Below, piece after piece: positions 8,236-18,100 of a stretch of DNA of 35,487 bases. This DNA is from Alphaproteobacteria bacterium (GTDB lineage: Bacteria; Pseudomonadota; Alphaproteobacteria; ATCC43930; CGMCC-115725), in NCBI GenBank assembly GCA_019240125.1, contig JAFAYW010000114.1, positions 1 through 35,487 of the forward strand, in the 5' to 3' direction. The position numbers and the translations under genes were made by a program. Each line of letters starts with the position of its first letter. The stretch's first letter is position 1. Under the pieces are notes generated by a model, which worked only from the letters and a program-made list of their open reading frames with translations, had not been told where the DNA came from and searched no databases.

Positions 8236-9574
8236 GTACGAGGCGAACCAGGTCGTCCGCCGCTTCCAATCGGAGACCGCCGAGATCATCGAGGCGCCCG
8301 AACCCGCGGGCGTGCGCGCGACCGTCTATGTCCTGGGCGTCTTTCTCGTCACGCTGCTCGTGCTGTCGATGGTGACGCGGCTCGATCGGGTGGTGACGAG
8401 CACCTCGGGGCAGGTGGTAACCACCCAGGCGACCGAGGTCGTGCAGGCGCTCGACCCCTCGCTGATCAAGACGATCGAGGTGCATGACGGCCAGCGGGTC
8501 AAGGCCGGGGATGTTCTGGCGACGCTTGATCCAACCTTCGTGACCGCCGATGTCAGCGCGCTCAAGACGCAGGTCGCCAGCCTCGATGCGCAAATCGCCC
8601 GCTGCGAGGCGGAACTGGCGGGCAAACCGTATGATCCGCAGCTGACGGCTGACGAGGTCGCGGATCGCTACGCGCAGCTGCAAAAATCCTATTACGCGCA
8701 GCGCAAGGGGCAGGTCGCCGATCAGGTCCGTTCGTATAACGAGCAGATCGCCCAGTACAGCGCGACCATCGCCAAGCTGCAGCAGAACAAGAGCCGCTAT
8801 GCCGATCGCGCCAGACTCGCCAAAGAGGTCGAGGACATGCGCGCCACCCTTGCGGCAGCCCAAGTCGGCAGCCGGCTGAACCTGCTTGCCGCGACCGACC
8901 AGAAGACCGAATTGCTGCGCAACCTCGAATACGACAACAACAGTCTGCTTGAGAGCCAGCATCAGCTTGAGGCGGCGGTCGCGACCCGCGACGCCTTCAC
9001 CCAGCAATGGCTGGCACAAACCAGCCAGGAACTGGTAACCGCGCGCAATCAGCGGGACGCCGCATTGCAACAACTTGAAAAGGCGACCAAACACAAAGAC
9101 CTCGTGCGCCTGACGGCAAACGAGGATTCGGTGGTCTTGCGGATGGCCAAGTTGTCGGTCGGCTCGGTCCTCAAGGAAGGGGATCCGCTGCTCTATCTGG
9201 CACCGCTGAACTCGCCGATCGAAGCCGAAGTTCACGTCCTCAGCCGCGATATCGGGTTCATTCGTCCCGGTGACCCCGTCAAGGTCAAGCTCGACGCGTT
9301 CAACTATGTCGAACACGGTATGGTCGACGGCACCGTGCGCTGGATCAGCGAGGGCGCATTCACGACAAACGAAGATACCAACTCCGCCGTCGAGCCTTAT
9401 TACAAAGTCCGTGTCGCCTTAACCAATGTTGATCTGCGCAATGTGCCCGAAGGCTTCCGGTTGATCCCCGGCATGACCCTGACCGCGGACGTGCATATCG
9501 GAACACGCTCGCTGATGATGTACATCGTCAACGGCGCATTGCGCGGCATGAACGAGGCAATGCGTGAGCCCTGA
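8198..9574 (+). CDS. HlyD-family membrane fusion protein (type I secretion adaptor)
   Basis: 458 residues from the ATG at 8198, which overlaps the end of the exporter gene by 38 bases; the frame opens upstream, but this start gives a normal N-terminus. A short cytoplasmic segment is followed by one membrane helix at about 41-60, a half-lipoyl motif (EVHDGQRVKAGDVLATLDP, 94-112), a long coiled-coil hairpin (about 115-300), the second half-lipoyl part, and a beta-barrel region (about 335-435) with IEAEVHVLSRDIGFIRPGD. This is the standard plan of the periplasmic adaptor that joins the ABC exporter to the outer-membrane channel. The overlap suggests translational coupling. Confidence 0.93.
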   Translation: MKSFRSAKTLPSKYEANQVVRRFQSETAEIIEAPEPAGVRATVYVLGVFLVTLLVLSMVTRLDRVVTSTSGQVVTTQATEVVQALDPSLIKTIEVHDGQRVKAGDVLATLDPTFVTADVSALKTQVASLDAQIARCEAELAGKPYDPQLTADEVADRYAQLQKSYYAQRKGQVADQVRSYNEQIAQYSATIAKLQQNKSRYADRARLAKEVEDMRATLAAAQVGSRLNLLAATDQKTELLRNLEYDNNSLLESQHQLEAAVATRDAFTQQWLAQTSQELVTARNQRDAALQQLEKATKHKDLVRLTANEDSVVLRMAKLSVGSVLKEGDPLLYLAPLNSPIEAEVHVLSRDIGFIRPGDPVKVKLDAFNYVEHGMVDGTVRWISEGAFTTNEDTNSAVEPYYKVRVALTNVDLRNVPEGFRLIPGMTLTADVHIGTRSLMMYIVNGALRGMNEAMREP

Positions 9575-11618
9575 TTTGGTCTCGCGCTTTCGTTCCGCGC
9601 GCAACCGCACCGAGGACCGCGGCGTGCGCGCTGGCCTGCTCGCCGCCGCCCAGGGTGACTTCGCCACGGCGGCGCGTGAATTCCGGCGCTCGGCCGAGCA
9701 CGGTAATCCGGAGGCCGAATTCCGCCTTGGCCTCGCCTATGCGCGCGGCGAAGGCCTTATCCGCAGTCTGGGCGATGCACTTGCGTGGTTCAGGCGCGCC
9801 GCCGATCGCGGTCATCCCGAGGCACAGCACCAGCTCGGCCTGATCTATCTGCATGGCGGCCACGCCGACGCGGGGTTTGCGGCGTGGTACCAGCACGCTC
9901 AGCTTGCTGACAGAGACAGCGCCGAGAGCAACCTGGGCCTGCTGTTTCCCAATGGGCTCCAGGTCGAGCCCGATCACGCCGAAGCATTGCGCTGGTGCCG
10001 CGCCGCGGCCGAGCAGGGGCTGCCGCAGGCGCAGGCCGATCTCGCGCTGCTGTATGCCCGCGGCCTCGGAACTGAAATCGATTACGCCGAGGCGCGTCGC
10101 TGGTACGAGGTCGCCGCCGAACAGGGCAACGGCGCGGCGGAACTGGGCCTGGGTGTCATCTACGCCAATGGCTTTGGCGTAGAGATCGACCTGCCGCTCG
10201 CCGCGGCGTGGTACGAAAAGGCCGCCGCCAGAGGAAATGTCGACGCTCAGGTGGCTTTGGCGCTGATGTTCGACAACGGCCAGGGCGTCGTGCCGAACGC
10301 GGCGCGCGCCGCCCTGCTCTTTCAGCAGGCCGCCGATCAAGGCAATCCTCGGGCCCGGTTCCATCTGGCCTTGCACCGCGTCGAGGGCAATGGCGTGCCG
10401 CAAAGCCTGGGACTCGCCGAAACGCATCTGCGGCAAGCCGCGCGGCAGGGCTATGCCCCGGCGATGCTCCTGCTGGCACGCTGGCATATGGAAGACCGCG
10501 TCGCGGCGCCGAGTCAGGTCGAAGCGGCGTTGTGGTACCGTGCCGCCGCCGATGCAGGGGATCGCGATGCGCAGTTTGAGCTCGGCGCGTTGTTCGCTCG
10601 CGGCGAAGGAGTGCCAAAGCGTCTCGACGACGCGGCCAAATGGTTCGAGAAGGCTGCCGAACAGGGGCTGCCAACGGCGCAGTTCAACCTGGCGGTGTTC
10701 TGCATGAACGGCACCGGCGTCGAGCGCGACCCGGCCAGGGCCGGGAAATGGTACGCGCGCGCCGCCGAGCAGGGAATGCCGGCGGCGCAGACCAAACTGG
10801 CGCAGCTCTATCTCAGCGGCGAGGATTCCGGACGCAATGTCGAACTTGCGGTGAGCTGGCTTGGTCGAGCCGTAGCCGGGGGGGATCCCGAAGCGGAAAC
10901 ACTATTGGCGACGCTGTATCTGCGCGGCGACGGCGTCGTGCGCGACACGGCCATGGCGGAACGGTTGCTTCGCAGCGCCGCGCAGCGAGGCCACGCGCCG
11001 GCCTTGTTGCAGCTGGGGCATCTGTGTTGGGAGACGCCCGTTGCCGCCCGCCGCGCCGAAGCCATACGCTGCTATCACGGGGCAGCGGAGAGCGGGCTCG
11101 TCGCGGCGCAGCTGATTGTTGCTCAACATTATCTCGCGGGGAGCTGGGCACCGCGTGACGCAGAGTCGGCGGCCGCCTGGTTTCGCCGCGCGGCCGAGGC
11201 TGGACACCCCGGCGCCCAGTTCCAGCTCGGTGTGATGTGTTGCGTGGGAGACGGCGTCCCGCGCGATCTCGCGGCAGGCACCGAGTGGTACCGGCTGGCC
11301 GCCGAGCAGGGCGATCGCACGGCGCAATACAATGTCGCGGTGATGCTGTTCCGCGGAGAGGGTGTTACCCGCGATATCGAGCAATCGGTTCAGTGGTACG
11401 CCCGCGCGGCTGAACAGGGCATGCCGGAGGCGCAGATCGCGCTGGGTGATGCCTATGCCATGGGCATCGGCGTCACGGCCGATCAGAGCCTCGCGCGTGA
11501 CTGGTACGAAAAGGCCGCTTCGCAGGGGAACGCTGGGGCTCAGGCAAAATTATCGGCGCTGCGCGGGCCCCAACCGCTGCCGGAAAACCAGCCCATGCAG
11601 GCGCGGGCGGGTTCATAG
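9564..11618 (+). CDS. Sel1-like repeat protein (about 18 tandem repeats)
   Basis: 684 residues from a GTG that overlaps the HlyD-like stop by 11 bases. From about residue 30 to the end the protein is almost entirely tandem Sel1-like repeats of about 36 residues (consensus A..WY..AAEQG...AQ..LG..Y..G.GV..D); I count about 18, with the third, eighth, thirteenth and fourteenth more divergent. No signal peptide or membrane helix is visible, so a cytosolic location is likely. Sel1 repeats form alpha-alpha superhelices that bind partner proteins. Its place between the adaptor and the presumed substrate suggests a substrate chaperone, a docking factor for the exporter, or a regulator; this is inference. 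The repeated gene is also prone to length change by recombination. Confidence 0.9.
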   Translation: MSPDLVSRFRSARNRTEDRGVRAGLLAAAQGDFATAAREFRRSAEHGNPEAEFRLGLAYARGEGLIRSLGDALAWFRRAADRGHPEAQHQLGLIYLHGGHADAGFAAWYQHAQLADRDSAESNLGLLFPNGLQVEPDHAEALRWCRAAAEQGLPQAQADLALLYARGLGTEIDYAEARRWYEVAAEQGNGAAELGLGVIYANGFGVEIDLPLAAAWYEKAAARGNVDAQVALALMFDNGQGVVPNAARAALLFQQAADQGNPRARFHLALHRVEGNGVPQSLGLAETHLRQAARQGYAPAMLLLARWHMEDRVAAPSQVEAALWYRAAADAGDRDAQFELGALFARGEGVPKRLDDAAKWFEKAAEQGLPTAQFNLAVFCMNGTGVERDPARAGKWYARAAEQGMPAAQTKLAQLYLSGEDSGRNVELAVSWLGRAVAGGDPEAETLLATLYLRGDGVVRDTAMAERLLRSAAQRGHAPALLQLGHLCWETPVAARRAEAIRCYHGAAESGLVAAQLIVAQHYLAGSWAPRDAESAAAWFRRAAEAGHPGAQFQLGVMCCVGDGVPRDLAAGTEWYRLAAEQGDRTAQYNVAVMLFRGEGVTRDIEQSVQWYARAAEQGMPEAQIALGDAYAMGIGVTADQSLARDWYEKAASQGNAGAQAKLSALRGPQPLPENQPMQARAGS

Positions 11619-11674
11619 CCTGTTGGTTTTCCGCCACCATCGTCGCCGGCGATTTCTGTATCAAATTGAAACAA

Positions 11675-11695
11675 CTCGCCGCCATTTGAGGCGAG
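11675..11695 (+). promoter_or_regulatory. Short hairpin in the leader of the repetitive secreted protein gene
   Basis: CTCGCC and GGCGAG form a 6-base stem around a 9-base loop, about 80 bases before the ATG at 11775 and 57 bases after the Sel1 gene stop. No T-run follows, so it is a weak candidate for a transcript-end or mRNA-stabilising structure rather than a clear terminator. Confidence 0.25.
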
Positions 11696-11774
11696 ACAGG
11701 GTCGGCAGGTAACGATAAAATTTTGCGCATCAGCGCTGCTGCGAGCGCTCGGGGATCGTTGTGCGGGGGAATAA

Positions 11775-13961
11775 ATGGCGTCAGTAACCGGCTCCTATCT
11801 GCAATTTCTGGCGCCCGGCGCCAGCCCGTCTAACATCAATCTCGTTCTAACCCCCGACGGCACCGGAGCGACAACCGTCGCGGGTGCCTTCAATATCGAA
11901 ATCTTCACCTCGACGCCGGGAACGGCGGGCAGCGGATTTCAGGCTGCCGCCTTCGTCCAAGGCGCCCAGGCGCCAACGACCTCGTTCCCGCTGTCGAACA
12001 CCGAAGTGCAGGCCGGCACGATCAGCTCGACCGAGCAGATACTGAGCGGCGCGATCTCGATGCAGGACGTCACCCCGGGTGGAGAAAAGCTGACCGCCGG
12101 CAGCGGCACGGGTGCCGCGAACGAGACGATTATCGGCGCGAGCACCGACTCGCTGGTCGGCGGCTCGGGCAGCGGCCAGGTGCTGAATGGACTTGTCGGC
12201 CCGGAGACGATCACCCAAGGGTCCGGCACCGGATTTATTATTTTCGGCGGCTCGGGTGACACGATCCTCGCCGCCTCGGCCTCTACCGGGGCCACCGGCA
12301 ATATCGTTCTGGGTTCCAACTCCAATCTGACGCTGAACCCCGCCGGCAATTACACGATCAGCAGCGCCACCGGTTCGACGATCATCGGAGGCGGCAGCGC
12401 CGCCAACAGCGCGATTACCGGCGCTCCCAACGACCTTATCAATCTGACCGGCGACAGCGGCAACAATACCATCACCGGGGCCAGCGGCGGTGACACAATC
12501 ATCGCCGGCAGCGGCACCAACATCATCACCGGCGCTTCGGGCGACTCGATCGTCGGGGGCGCTGGCGGCTCCTGGGGCGTGGTCGATGCCGCCGGCAGCA
12601 TGCGGATCGTCGTGGGCACAGGCGGCACCGGCATCATCGGGGCCGGTGGTGCCACCAGCGCGGGCGGTGCCGATACGATCACGGCGCAGGCTGGGACCGC
12701 TACCGTGCAGATCACCGGCGCGAAGAACGATTCGATCAATCTCTCCGGCAATACCGGCGCGGATGTCGTGACGGGTGCCGCGGGCGATACGATCACGGCC
12801 GGTGCCGGCAACGACCTGATCGTCGGCGCCGCGACCGACTCCATCATCAGCGGCGCCCAAAGCGGTTCGGTCACCAGCATTGTCGACAGCGCGGGCGGCA
12901 TGCAGATCGTCATCGGCACTGTAAGCGGCGCCGCAGGCGGGGTCGTGATCGGGGGTGGCGGCGTCACCCCGGGTGCCAACGACACCATCGTGTCGCAAGC
13001 GAATACGACGGCCAGCATCACTATGACAGGTGGCGTCGGTGACTCGATCAATCTGACCGGCAATAGCGGCGCCGAAAACATCACCACCGCCCTTAACGAC
13101 AAGATAACCCTGGGCGGCGGCAACTCGAACGTGATTGCCAGTGTCGGCTCCGACAGCATAACGCTGGGCACCACCGGGGGGGCGACCATTGTCGGCACCG
13201 CACCCACCATCACCGGACAGGCCGGCGATACGATCATTGCGAACGGCGCCAGCAACCTGGTGTACGGTATCGGCGCAAGCAGCCTCGCCGCTCCTGGCGG
13301 CGGCTCGCAGAGCGGCGGCGATCTGATCAATCTGATCGGATCGACTGCCACCAGCCCGGCCACAGTGCTGGGCAGCGGCAACGCGACAGTCGGCGTCATC
13401 AATGTGATCAACGCCTTCTCTACGCAAAGCAGCCTCGGCGGCAGCACTCAATACGCCATCGTCAACGATACGGTCATGGCCGGTAACAACGGGACGACCG
13501 TTGCGGGCGCCGGCGCGGCACCGACCGTGTTTGGCGATTTTGTCGAGGCCGGCGGCGGCGATCGTATTGGCGTCGGCAGCGTCGGCGGCGCCAACGCAAC
13601 GGTCTCGGGGACCCATCTGTGGGACCACTCGACCTCGGTCGCGGGCGCCGCGGTGCAGTTCGGCACCAACGATTCCGTCACTGCCGTTACCTACTCGGGC
13701 AGCACGGTTCAGGGTCAGGGTGCATCAACCCGGGGCGCGGCAGGCTCGACGGCGCAGGTCACGGTCACCAATTTCAACAGCACCACGGACAGCATCTTCT
13801 ACCAGAATGAAACGCCGACCCAGACGACCGGCATCATCGCAAGTGCCAAGATCGTCTCTGTCCAGAACACAAACAGCACCGTCATCACCCTGCCGGATGG
13901 CACACAGATGACCCTCTTCGGCTACACCGGCGCTCTGAACCAGGGCATGTTCAAGCCCTAG
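11775..13961 (+). CDS. Repetitive, cysteine-free, low-charge protein; probable type I-secreted surface protein
   Basis: 728 residues, with a strong GGGGGA site before the ATG. Composition is extreme: rich in Gly, Ala, Ser, Thr, Asn and Ile, no cysteine, and by eye five lysines and three arginines. No N-terminal signal peptide is seen, which fits type I export. Residues 214-312 and 313-about 413 are two copies of a repeat of about 100 residues (ITGAPNDLINLTGDSG versus ITGAKNDSINLSGNTG, then VVDAAGSMRIVVGT versus IVDSAGGMQIVIGT), with a diverged third copy from about 417. Within them GD/ND-[ST]I motifs recur every 18-20 residues. Only a few stretches such as AGAGNDLIV (342-350) fit the RTX nonapeptide, so this looks like a degenerate beta-roll. 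The C-terminus (TVTNFNSTTDSIFYQ, then LPDGTQMTLFGYTG) resembles ends of type I substrates. It could be an S-layer-like protein or adhesin. Confidence 0.8.
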   Translation: MASVTGSYLQFLAPGASPSNINLVLTPDGTGATTVAGAFNIEIFTSTPGTAGSGFQAAAFVQGAQAPTTSFPLSNTEVQAGTISSTEQILSGAISMQDVTPGGEKLTAGSGTGAANETIIGASTDSLVGGSGSGQVLNGLVGPETITQGSGTGFIIFGGSGDTILAASASTGATGNIVLGSNSNLTLNPAGNYTISSATGSTIIGGGSAANSAITGAPNDLINLTGDSGNNTITGASGGDTIIAGSGTNIITGASGDSIVGGAGGSWGVVDAAGSMRIVVGTGGTGIIGAGGATSAGGADTITAQAGTATVQITGAKNDSINLSGNTGADVVTGAAGDTITAGAGNDLIVGAATDSIISGAQSGSVTSIVDSAGGMQIVIGTVSGAAGGVVIGGGGVTPGANDTIVSQANTTASITMTGGVGDSINLTGNSGAENITTALNDKITLGGGNSNVIASVGSDSITLGTTGGATIVGTAPTITGQAGDTIIANGASNLVYGIGASSLAAPGGGSQSGGDLINLIGSTATSPATVLGSGNATVGVINVINAFSTQSSLGGSTQYAIVNDTVMAGNNGTTVAGAGAAPTVFGDFVEAGGGDRIGVGSVGGANATVSGTHLWDHSTSVAGAAVQFGTNDSVTAVTYSGSTVQGQGASTRGAAGSTAQVTVTNFNSTTDSIFYQNETPTQTTGIIASAKIVSVQNTNSTVITLPDGTQMTLFGYTGALNQGMFKP
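12414..13015 (+). repeat. Two tandem in-gene repeats of about 300 bases
   Basis: The DNA encoding residues 214-312 (12414-12710) and 313-413 (12711-about 13015) of the repetitive protein forms two related direct repeats. A diverged third copy begins near 13023. Similarity is plain at protein level and weaker in DNA, so the duplication is old. Confidence 0.65.
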
Positions 13962-14002
13962 CCTCAAGGATCAGGGGCTGCCGCGGCGCGGCCCCAGAGA
14001 TA

Positions 14003-14031
14003 ACGGCGCCTGTTCTCAGAGCAGGCGCCGT
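14003..14031 (+). terminator. Strong intrinsic terminator after the repetitive protein gene
   Basis: ACGGCGCCTG and CAGGCGCCGT form a perfect 10-base stem (14003-14012 with 14022-14031). The 9-base loop can pair further, and five Ts lie at 14031-14035. It ends the transcript of the secreted protein and separates it from the methyltransferase gene that follows. Confidence 0.88.
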
Positions 14032-14124
14032 TTTTGTGTTATCCCTCGCCCATCGTGGCCCTCGTTGCTTGCCACACGGCGCGCGGGGGACGCGGCACGC
14101 TCGTCGGTTCCTCCAGGTCCTGCC

Positions 14125-15081
14125 ATGACAGCCGAACATTCCGCCGAATTCCTCACCCCAGGTTCCGCCGCGTACGAAGCGCATCTGCGGGAAGAGATCG
14201 AGCATTACGGCCAGATTTACGAGAGCGAGGCGGCCCGCGAAACGCTGATGCAACCGGTCCCGACCGCGTGGAACTGGGTCGAGGCACGCGCCGCCGAGGC
14301 GGTCCGCCAGGCTACCGGCAACGATGTGCTGGGGCACCTGATCGATGCATTGCGGCGCCGCCCCGGTTTACGGCTGCTGTCGCTTGGCTCCGGTCCGGGC
14401 GGTATCGAGATCGAGGCGATTCGCAATGCACCCGCGGCCTCGGGGCTATGCCTCGATATCAACACCGAACTGCTTCATCTCGGGCAGGAGCGTGCCGCGA
14501 CGCTGGGGCTGCAACTCCTGTTTGAAGCCGCCGACCTCAACACCCTGGCGCTCCCGGCGGCGGCCTTCGATGTGGTGTTGTGCCACGCCTCGCTGCATCA
14601 CGTGATCGAACTGGAGCATCTGGCCGCCCAGATCAGCCGTGCGCTCACAGCGGACGGCGTTTTTCTGACAGTCGATGTTGTGACGCGGAATGGCTATCTG
14701 ATGTGGCCTGAGACTCGGCAGGTTGTGGCGAATATCTGGAAGATGCTGCCCGCTCGCTATCGCCTCAACCACACCGCATATCGCGCTCCGTTGATAGACG
14801 ACGAGATCTGGGAGGCCGACACCAGCGCCAGCGGCATGGAATGTGCCCGGTCGGAAGACATCCTCCCGATTATCGACGAGCGCTTTGTCGCCGTGCAGTA
14901 CGTGCCGTATTTCAGCCTCTGCCGGCGCTTTTTCGATACCATGTACGGGCCGAACTACGATCTTGCCTCGCCGCTCGACAAGGCAATCGTAAATTGGGTA
15001 TGGGAACTCGATCGCTACCATCTCGCAACCGGCCGACTGCGGCCCGAGACATTTTTCGGTATATACCGGCCGCGACGCTGA
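14125..15081 (+). CDS. Class I SAM-dependent methyltransferase
   Basis: 318 residues from the ATG at 14125; the frame is open to 14065, but the upstream part is not protein-like. The SAM-binding motif I is LLSLGSGPGGIEIEA (84-98), followed by an acidic strand end (CLDIN, 109-113) and the post-I and motif II region FDVVLCHASLHHV (148-160), a typical Rossmann methyltransferase layout. The C-terminal third (about 200-318) is rich in aromatic residues and is probably the acceptor-binding part; I cannot name the substrate. It sits between the secreted repetitive protein and the large glycosyltransferase fusion, which suggests methylation of a sugar, lipid carrier or protein in the same pathway. 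No signal peptide, so cytosolic. Confidence 0.82.
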   Translation: MTAEHSAEFLTPGSAAYEAHLREEIEHYGQIYESEAARETLMQPVPTAWNWVEARAAEAVRQATGNDVLGHLIDALRRRPGLRLLSLGSGPGGIEIEAIRNAPAASGLCLDINTELLHLGQERAATLGLQLLFEAADLNTLALPAAAFDVVLCHASLHHVIELEHLAAQISRALTADGVFLTVDVVTRNGYLMWPETRQVVANIWKMLPARYRLNHTAYRAPLIDDEIWEADTSASGMECARSEDILPIIDERFVAVQYVPYFSLCRRFFDTMYGPNYDLASPLDKAIVNWVWELDRYHLATGRLRPETFFGIYRPRR

Positions 15082-15143
15082 ACCGGCGCACACCGCCGCA
15101 CGCGACAGGAGAAGCGGACCCTTGCTTAGGGTCGGACTGGCCA

Positions 15144-18100
15144 ATGGGTGAGATATACGCCGTAGAGCAACCCACCGTCGCGATGCCGTTCACCGGCGAG
15201 CGGATGACCTCCGACGCGACCGGCCAGATCGAATACGAACACCTCCACCGCTATTGCTTCGCCCGGATGTTCTGTCGCGGCAAGGATGTCGTCGACGTCG
15301 CCTCGGGCGAGGGTTACGGCTCGACGCTCCTTGCTCAGGTCGCGACCCGGGTTACCGGCGTGGAGGTATCTTCCGACACCGCGGCGCACGCCGCAGCGGC
15401 GTATCGCAAGGCCAATCTGCGCTTCATCTGCGGCGACGCGCGCGCGATACCGCTGGCGAGCGGCTCGGCCGACGTCGTGGTGTCGTTCGAAACCCTCGAA
15501 CACCTCTACGAACACCACGAGTTCCTTGCGGAGATCCGCCGCATTCTGCGCCCGCACGGCCTCCTCATCATCAGCTCCCCGGATAGCGAGGTGTACTCGC
15601 CGACCGGCAGCGATGTGAACCCGTTCCATATCCGGGAACTGACCGCGGCCGAGTTCAAGAGCACCCTGGCCGGCGCCTTCCCGCACACCGTGTTTTATAG
15701 CCAGCGGGCCCTGATCGGATCGGCGTTGACCGTGGAAGGCGCGAGCGCGGGTATCGTTACCTTCGATCGCCGCAGCGAGGCTTATATCGATGCCGCGGCG
15801 GGGCTGCCGCGGGCGCCATATCTGGTCGGCGTCGCGTCGGGGTCGCCGCTCCCGGCGCCGCAACATACGCTTTATATCGATGTCACCCGCAACGCGCATT
15901 TGCTGACCAGCCGCTTCGGGCAAGCCGCGATGGCTGAACACGATGCCGCGGCGCTGCACGCGGAGATCGCCGTGCAACGGAACGCGATAGACCGCGCCGA
16001 ACAGGAGCTTGCCGCAGGCCGCTTGCAGTTGGAGGCGAGTGCGGCGCGCGAACGCGCCCTGGCCGCCGAGCTCGACAAGCAAACGCTGGTCGCCGCCGAT
16101 CTTGCCCGTCAACGGAACGCCGCCCAGTTTGCCGCCGCCGAAGCCGTCCACGACCAGATCGCCGAGTTGCGAGCCGCCGTCGCGGCGGCGGGCGAGATCA
16201 GCGTGGAACACGCGCGTCAGTTGAACGAGCGGACCACTGAAGTGGCGCAGCTTCATAACGCGCTGGCAACCGCCGAACGCCTGGTTGAAGAACGCGGCGC
16301 CCTGCTGGAGGCGCAGAAGCGCGAAACCAGCGAGTTGCGCGGCACCGTGCTGGCGCAAGAGCAAGGCCGCAAGCTGCAGGAGAAAATAACCGCCGAGGCA
16401 CGGGAAAGGCTGGCAGCGCGCGAGCAGGGATGGCTGAGCCGGCTGATCCGCATACTGCCCGGCCAGGGTGTTGGAGCGGCCGTGCGTGCCGGCGATCGCT
16501 GCGCCCGCGCCGGCGACTGGGCCCGCGCCCGGCGCCATTACCGCCGCGCGCTGCAGCAATCACCGGAATTGCTGCCGATCTGGGTACAGCTTGGCCATAT
16601 GCTCAAGGCGGGCGGTGACTATATCGGCGCCGAAAGCGCCTACCGGCGCGCTCTGGCGGTCGATGACTCGGTCGCGGATACACACCTGCAGCTCGGACAT
16701 CTGCTGAAACTCCGGCGGCGCTGGGACGAGGCCACGGACGCCTACGCCGCAGCCTTGCGGCACGATCCGTCGCTGCGCGAAGCGGAGTCAGAAATCGACG
16801 CGGCCATCGCGGTTCTGCTCGATCTGGGCGATCACGCACGCGACGATAAAAACTGGTTGGCGGCGGCGCGCAGCTATCAGCATGTGCTGAAACATCGCCC
16901 CAGATTGACGGCAATCTGGGTGCAGCTCGGGCATACGCTGAAGGAGCAGGGCGATCTGCCCGGCGCCGAGGCGGCCTACCGCAGCGCGCTGGCGCAGCAG
17001 CCGCTGGAGGCCGATACCTATCTGCAGCTGGGGCACCTGTTGAAATTGCAGGCGCGGCGGCTGCAGGCGGCCGACGCCTATGCGACGGCGATCCGTCTCG
17101 ATCCCGGCCTGAGCCCGGCGCAGGAGGCGCTGCGGGCGCTGGTTGGCTACTCGCCATCCGAAACCCAGCGTGCCCTTTTACCCACCAATGGCCATGCTCC
17201 GGCCGACGCGGCGCATGCCGGCAATGGCATCGACCATTCCCTCAATCACTCTGCCAGCCCGCTGCCGAACGGCGCCCTCCTGCCGGCCACGTCGGCCCCG
17301 GCTGATCGCTACGGCGCGCTGATCGCCGAGGCGACGCGCCGTCCAGAGGACGCGCGCGACATTATCTGGCTCGGGGTCATCGACTGGCATTTCCGCATAC
17401 AGCGGCCGCAGCATCTGGCGAGCAACCTCGCCGATGCGGGGGCGCGGGTCTTTTATATCTCGCTGGTATTCGATGTGCTCGACGATCGCGGCCGCTTCCG
17501 CATCATCGAGTCGCCGTATCCCGGTGTGTTCGAGGTCCGCCTGCGGCTTGCTGAAGGCGCCGCCGACAGCATCTATCAGGGGCTCAGCGAAGCGGCCGTC
17601 GCCGAATTGCAGCAGGCACTCGACGAGGCCTTACTGATCCTCGGCGTTCGGGCTCCGGTCGTGATCGTCGAATATCCCACCTGGCATCAGGTTGCCTTTG
17701 GCATCCCCGGCGCGACGGTGGTGTGCGACTGTCTCGATCTCGCCACCGGATTCAACAACTCGCCGCGCGGACTGGCGGCAGCCGAGGCGACGATGCTGAT
17801 ATCGTCTGATGTCGTGATCGCGGCGTCGCAACCGCTGGTCGAGCATATCGCACCGAAACGCCCGGCAACGCTGATCCGCAACGCGGCCGAGGTCGAGTTT
17901 TTCGCCCAAGCATATTCGGAGCGGCCGGTCGCGTCGCGCCCGGTCATCGGGTATTTCGGCGCAATCGCCGAGTGGTTCAACATCGGTTGGATCGAGCATG
18001 CCGCCCGTGTCAAACCGGAATGGGAATTCCGGCTGATCGGGCGCACTGACGGGTGCGATATCGCGCGCGCCGCCAAGCTGGCCAACGTCAGCTTCTGCGG

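Noticed and set aside
12414..13300. Possible CRISPR-like or satellite repeats
   Set aside because: The periodicity is in frame, protein-coding and diverged; there are no short identical repeats with unique spacers.
11847..13628. 593-codon leftward open frame, with another of 365 codons, opposite the repetitive protein
   Set aside because: Both arise from the simple, repetitive codon content of the sense gene; the proteins resemble no family, and the sense gene has the better start and terminator.
15126..16559. 477-codon leftward open frame opposite the methyltransferase/coiled-coil part of the fusion gene
   Set aside because: The sense strand encodes clear methyltransferase motifs, so this is a shadow.
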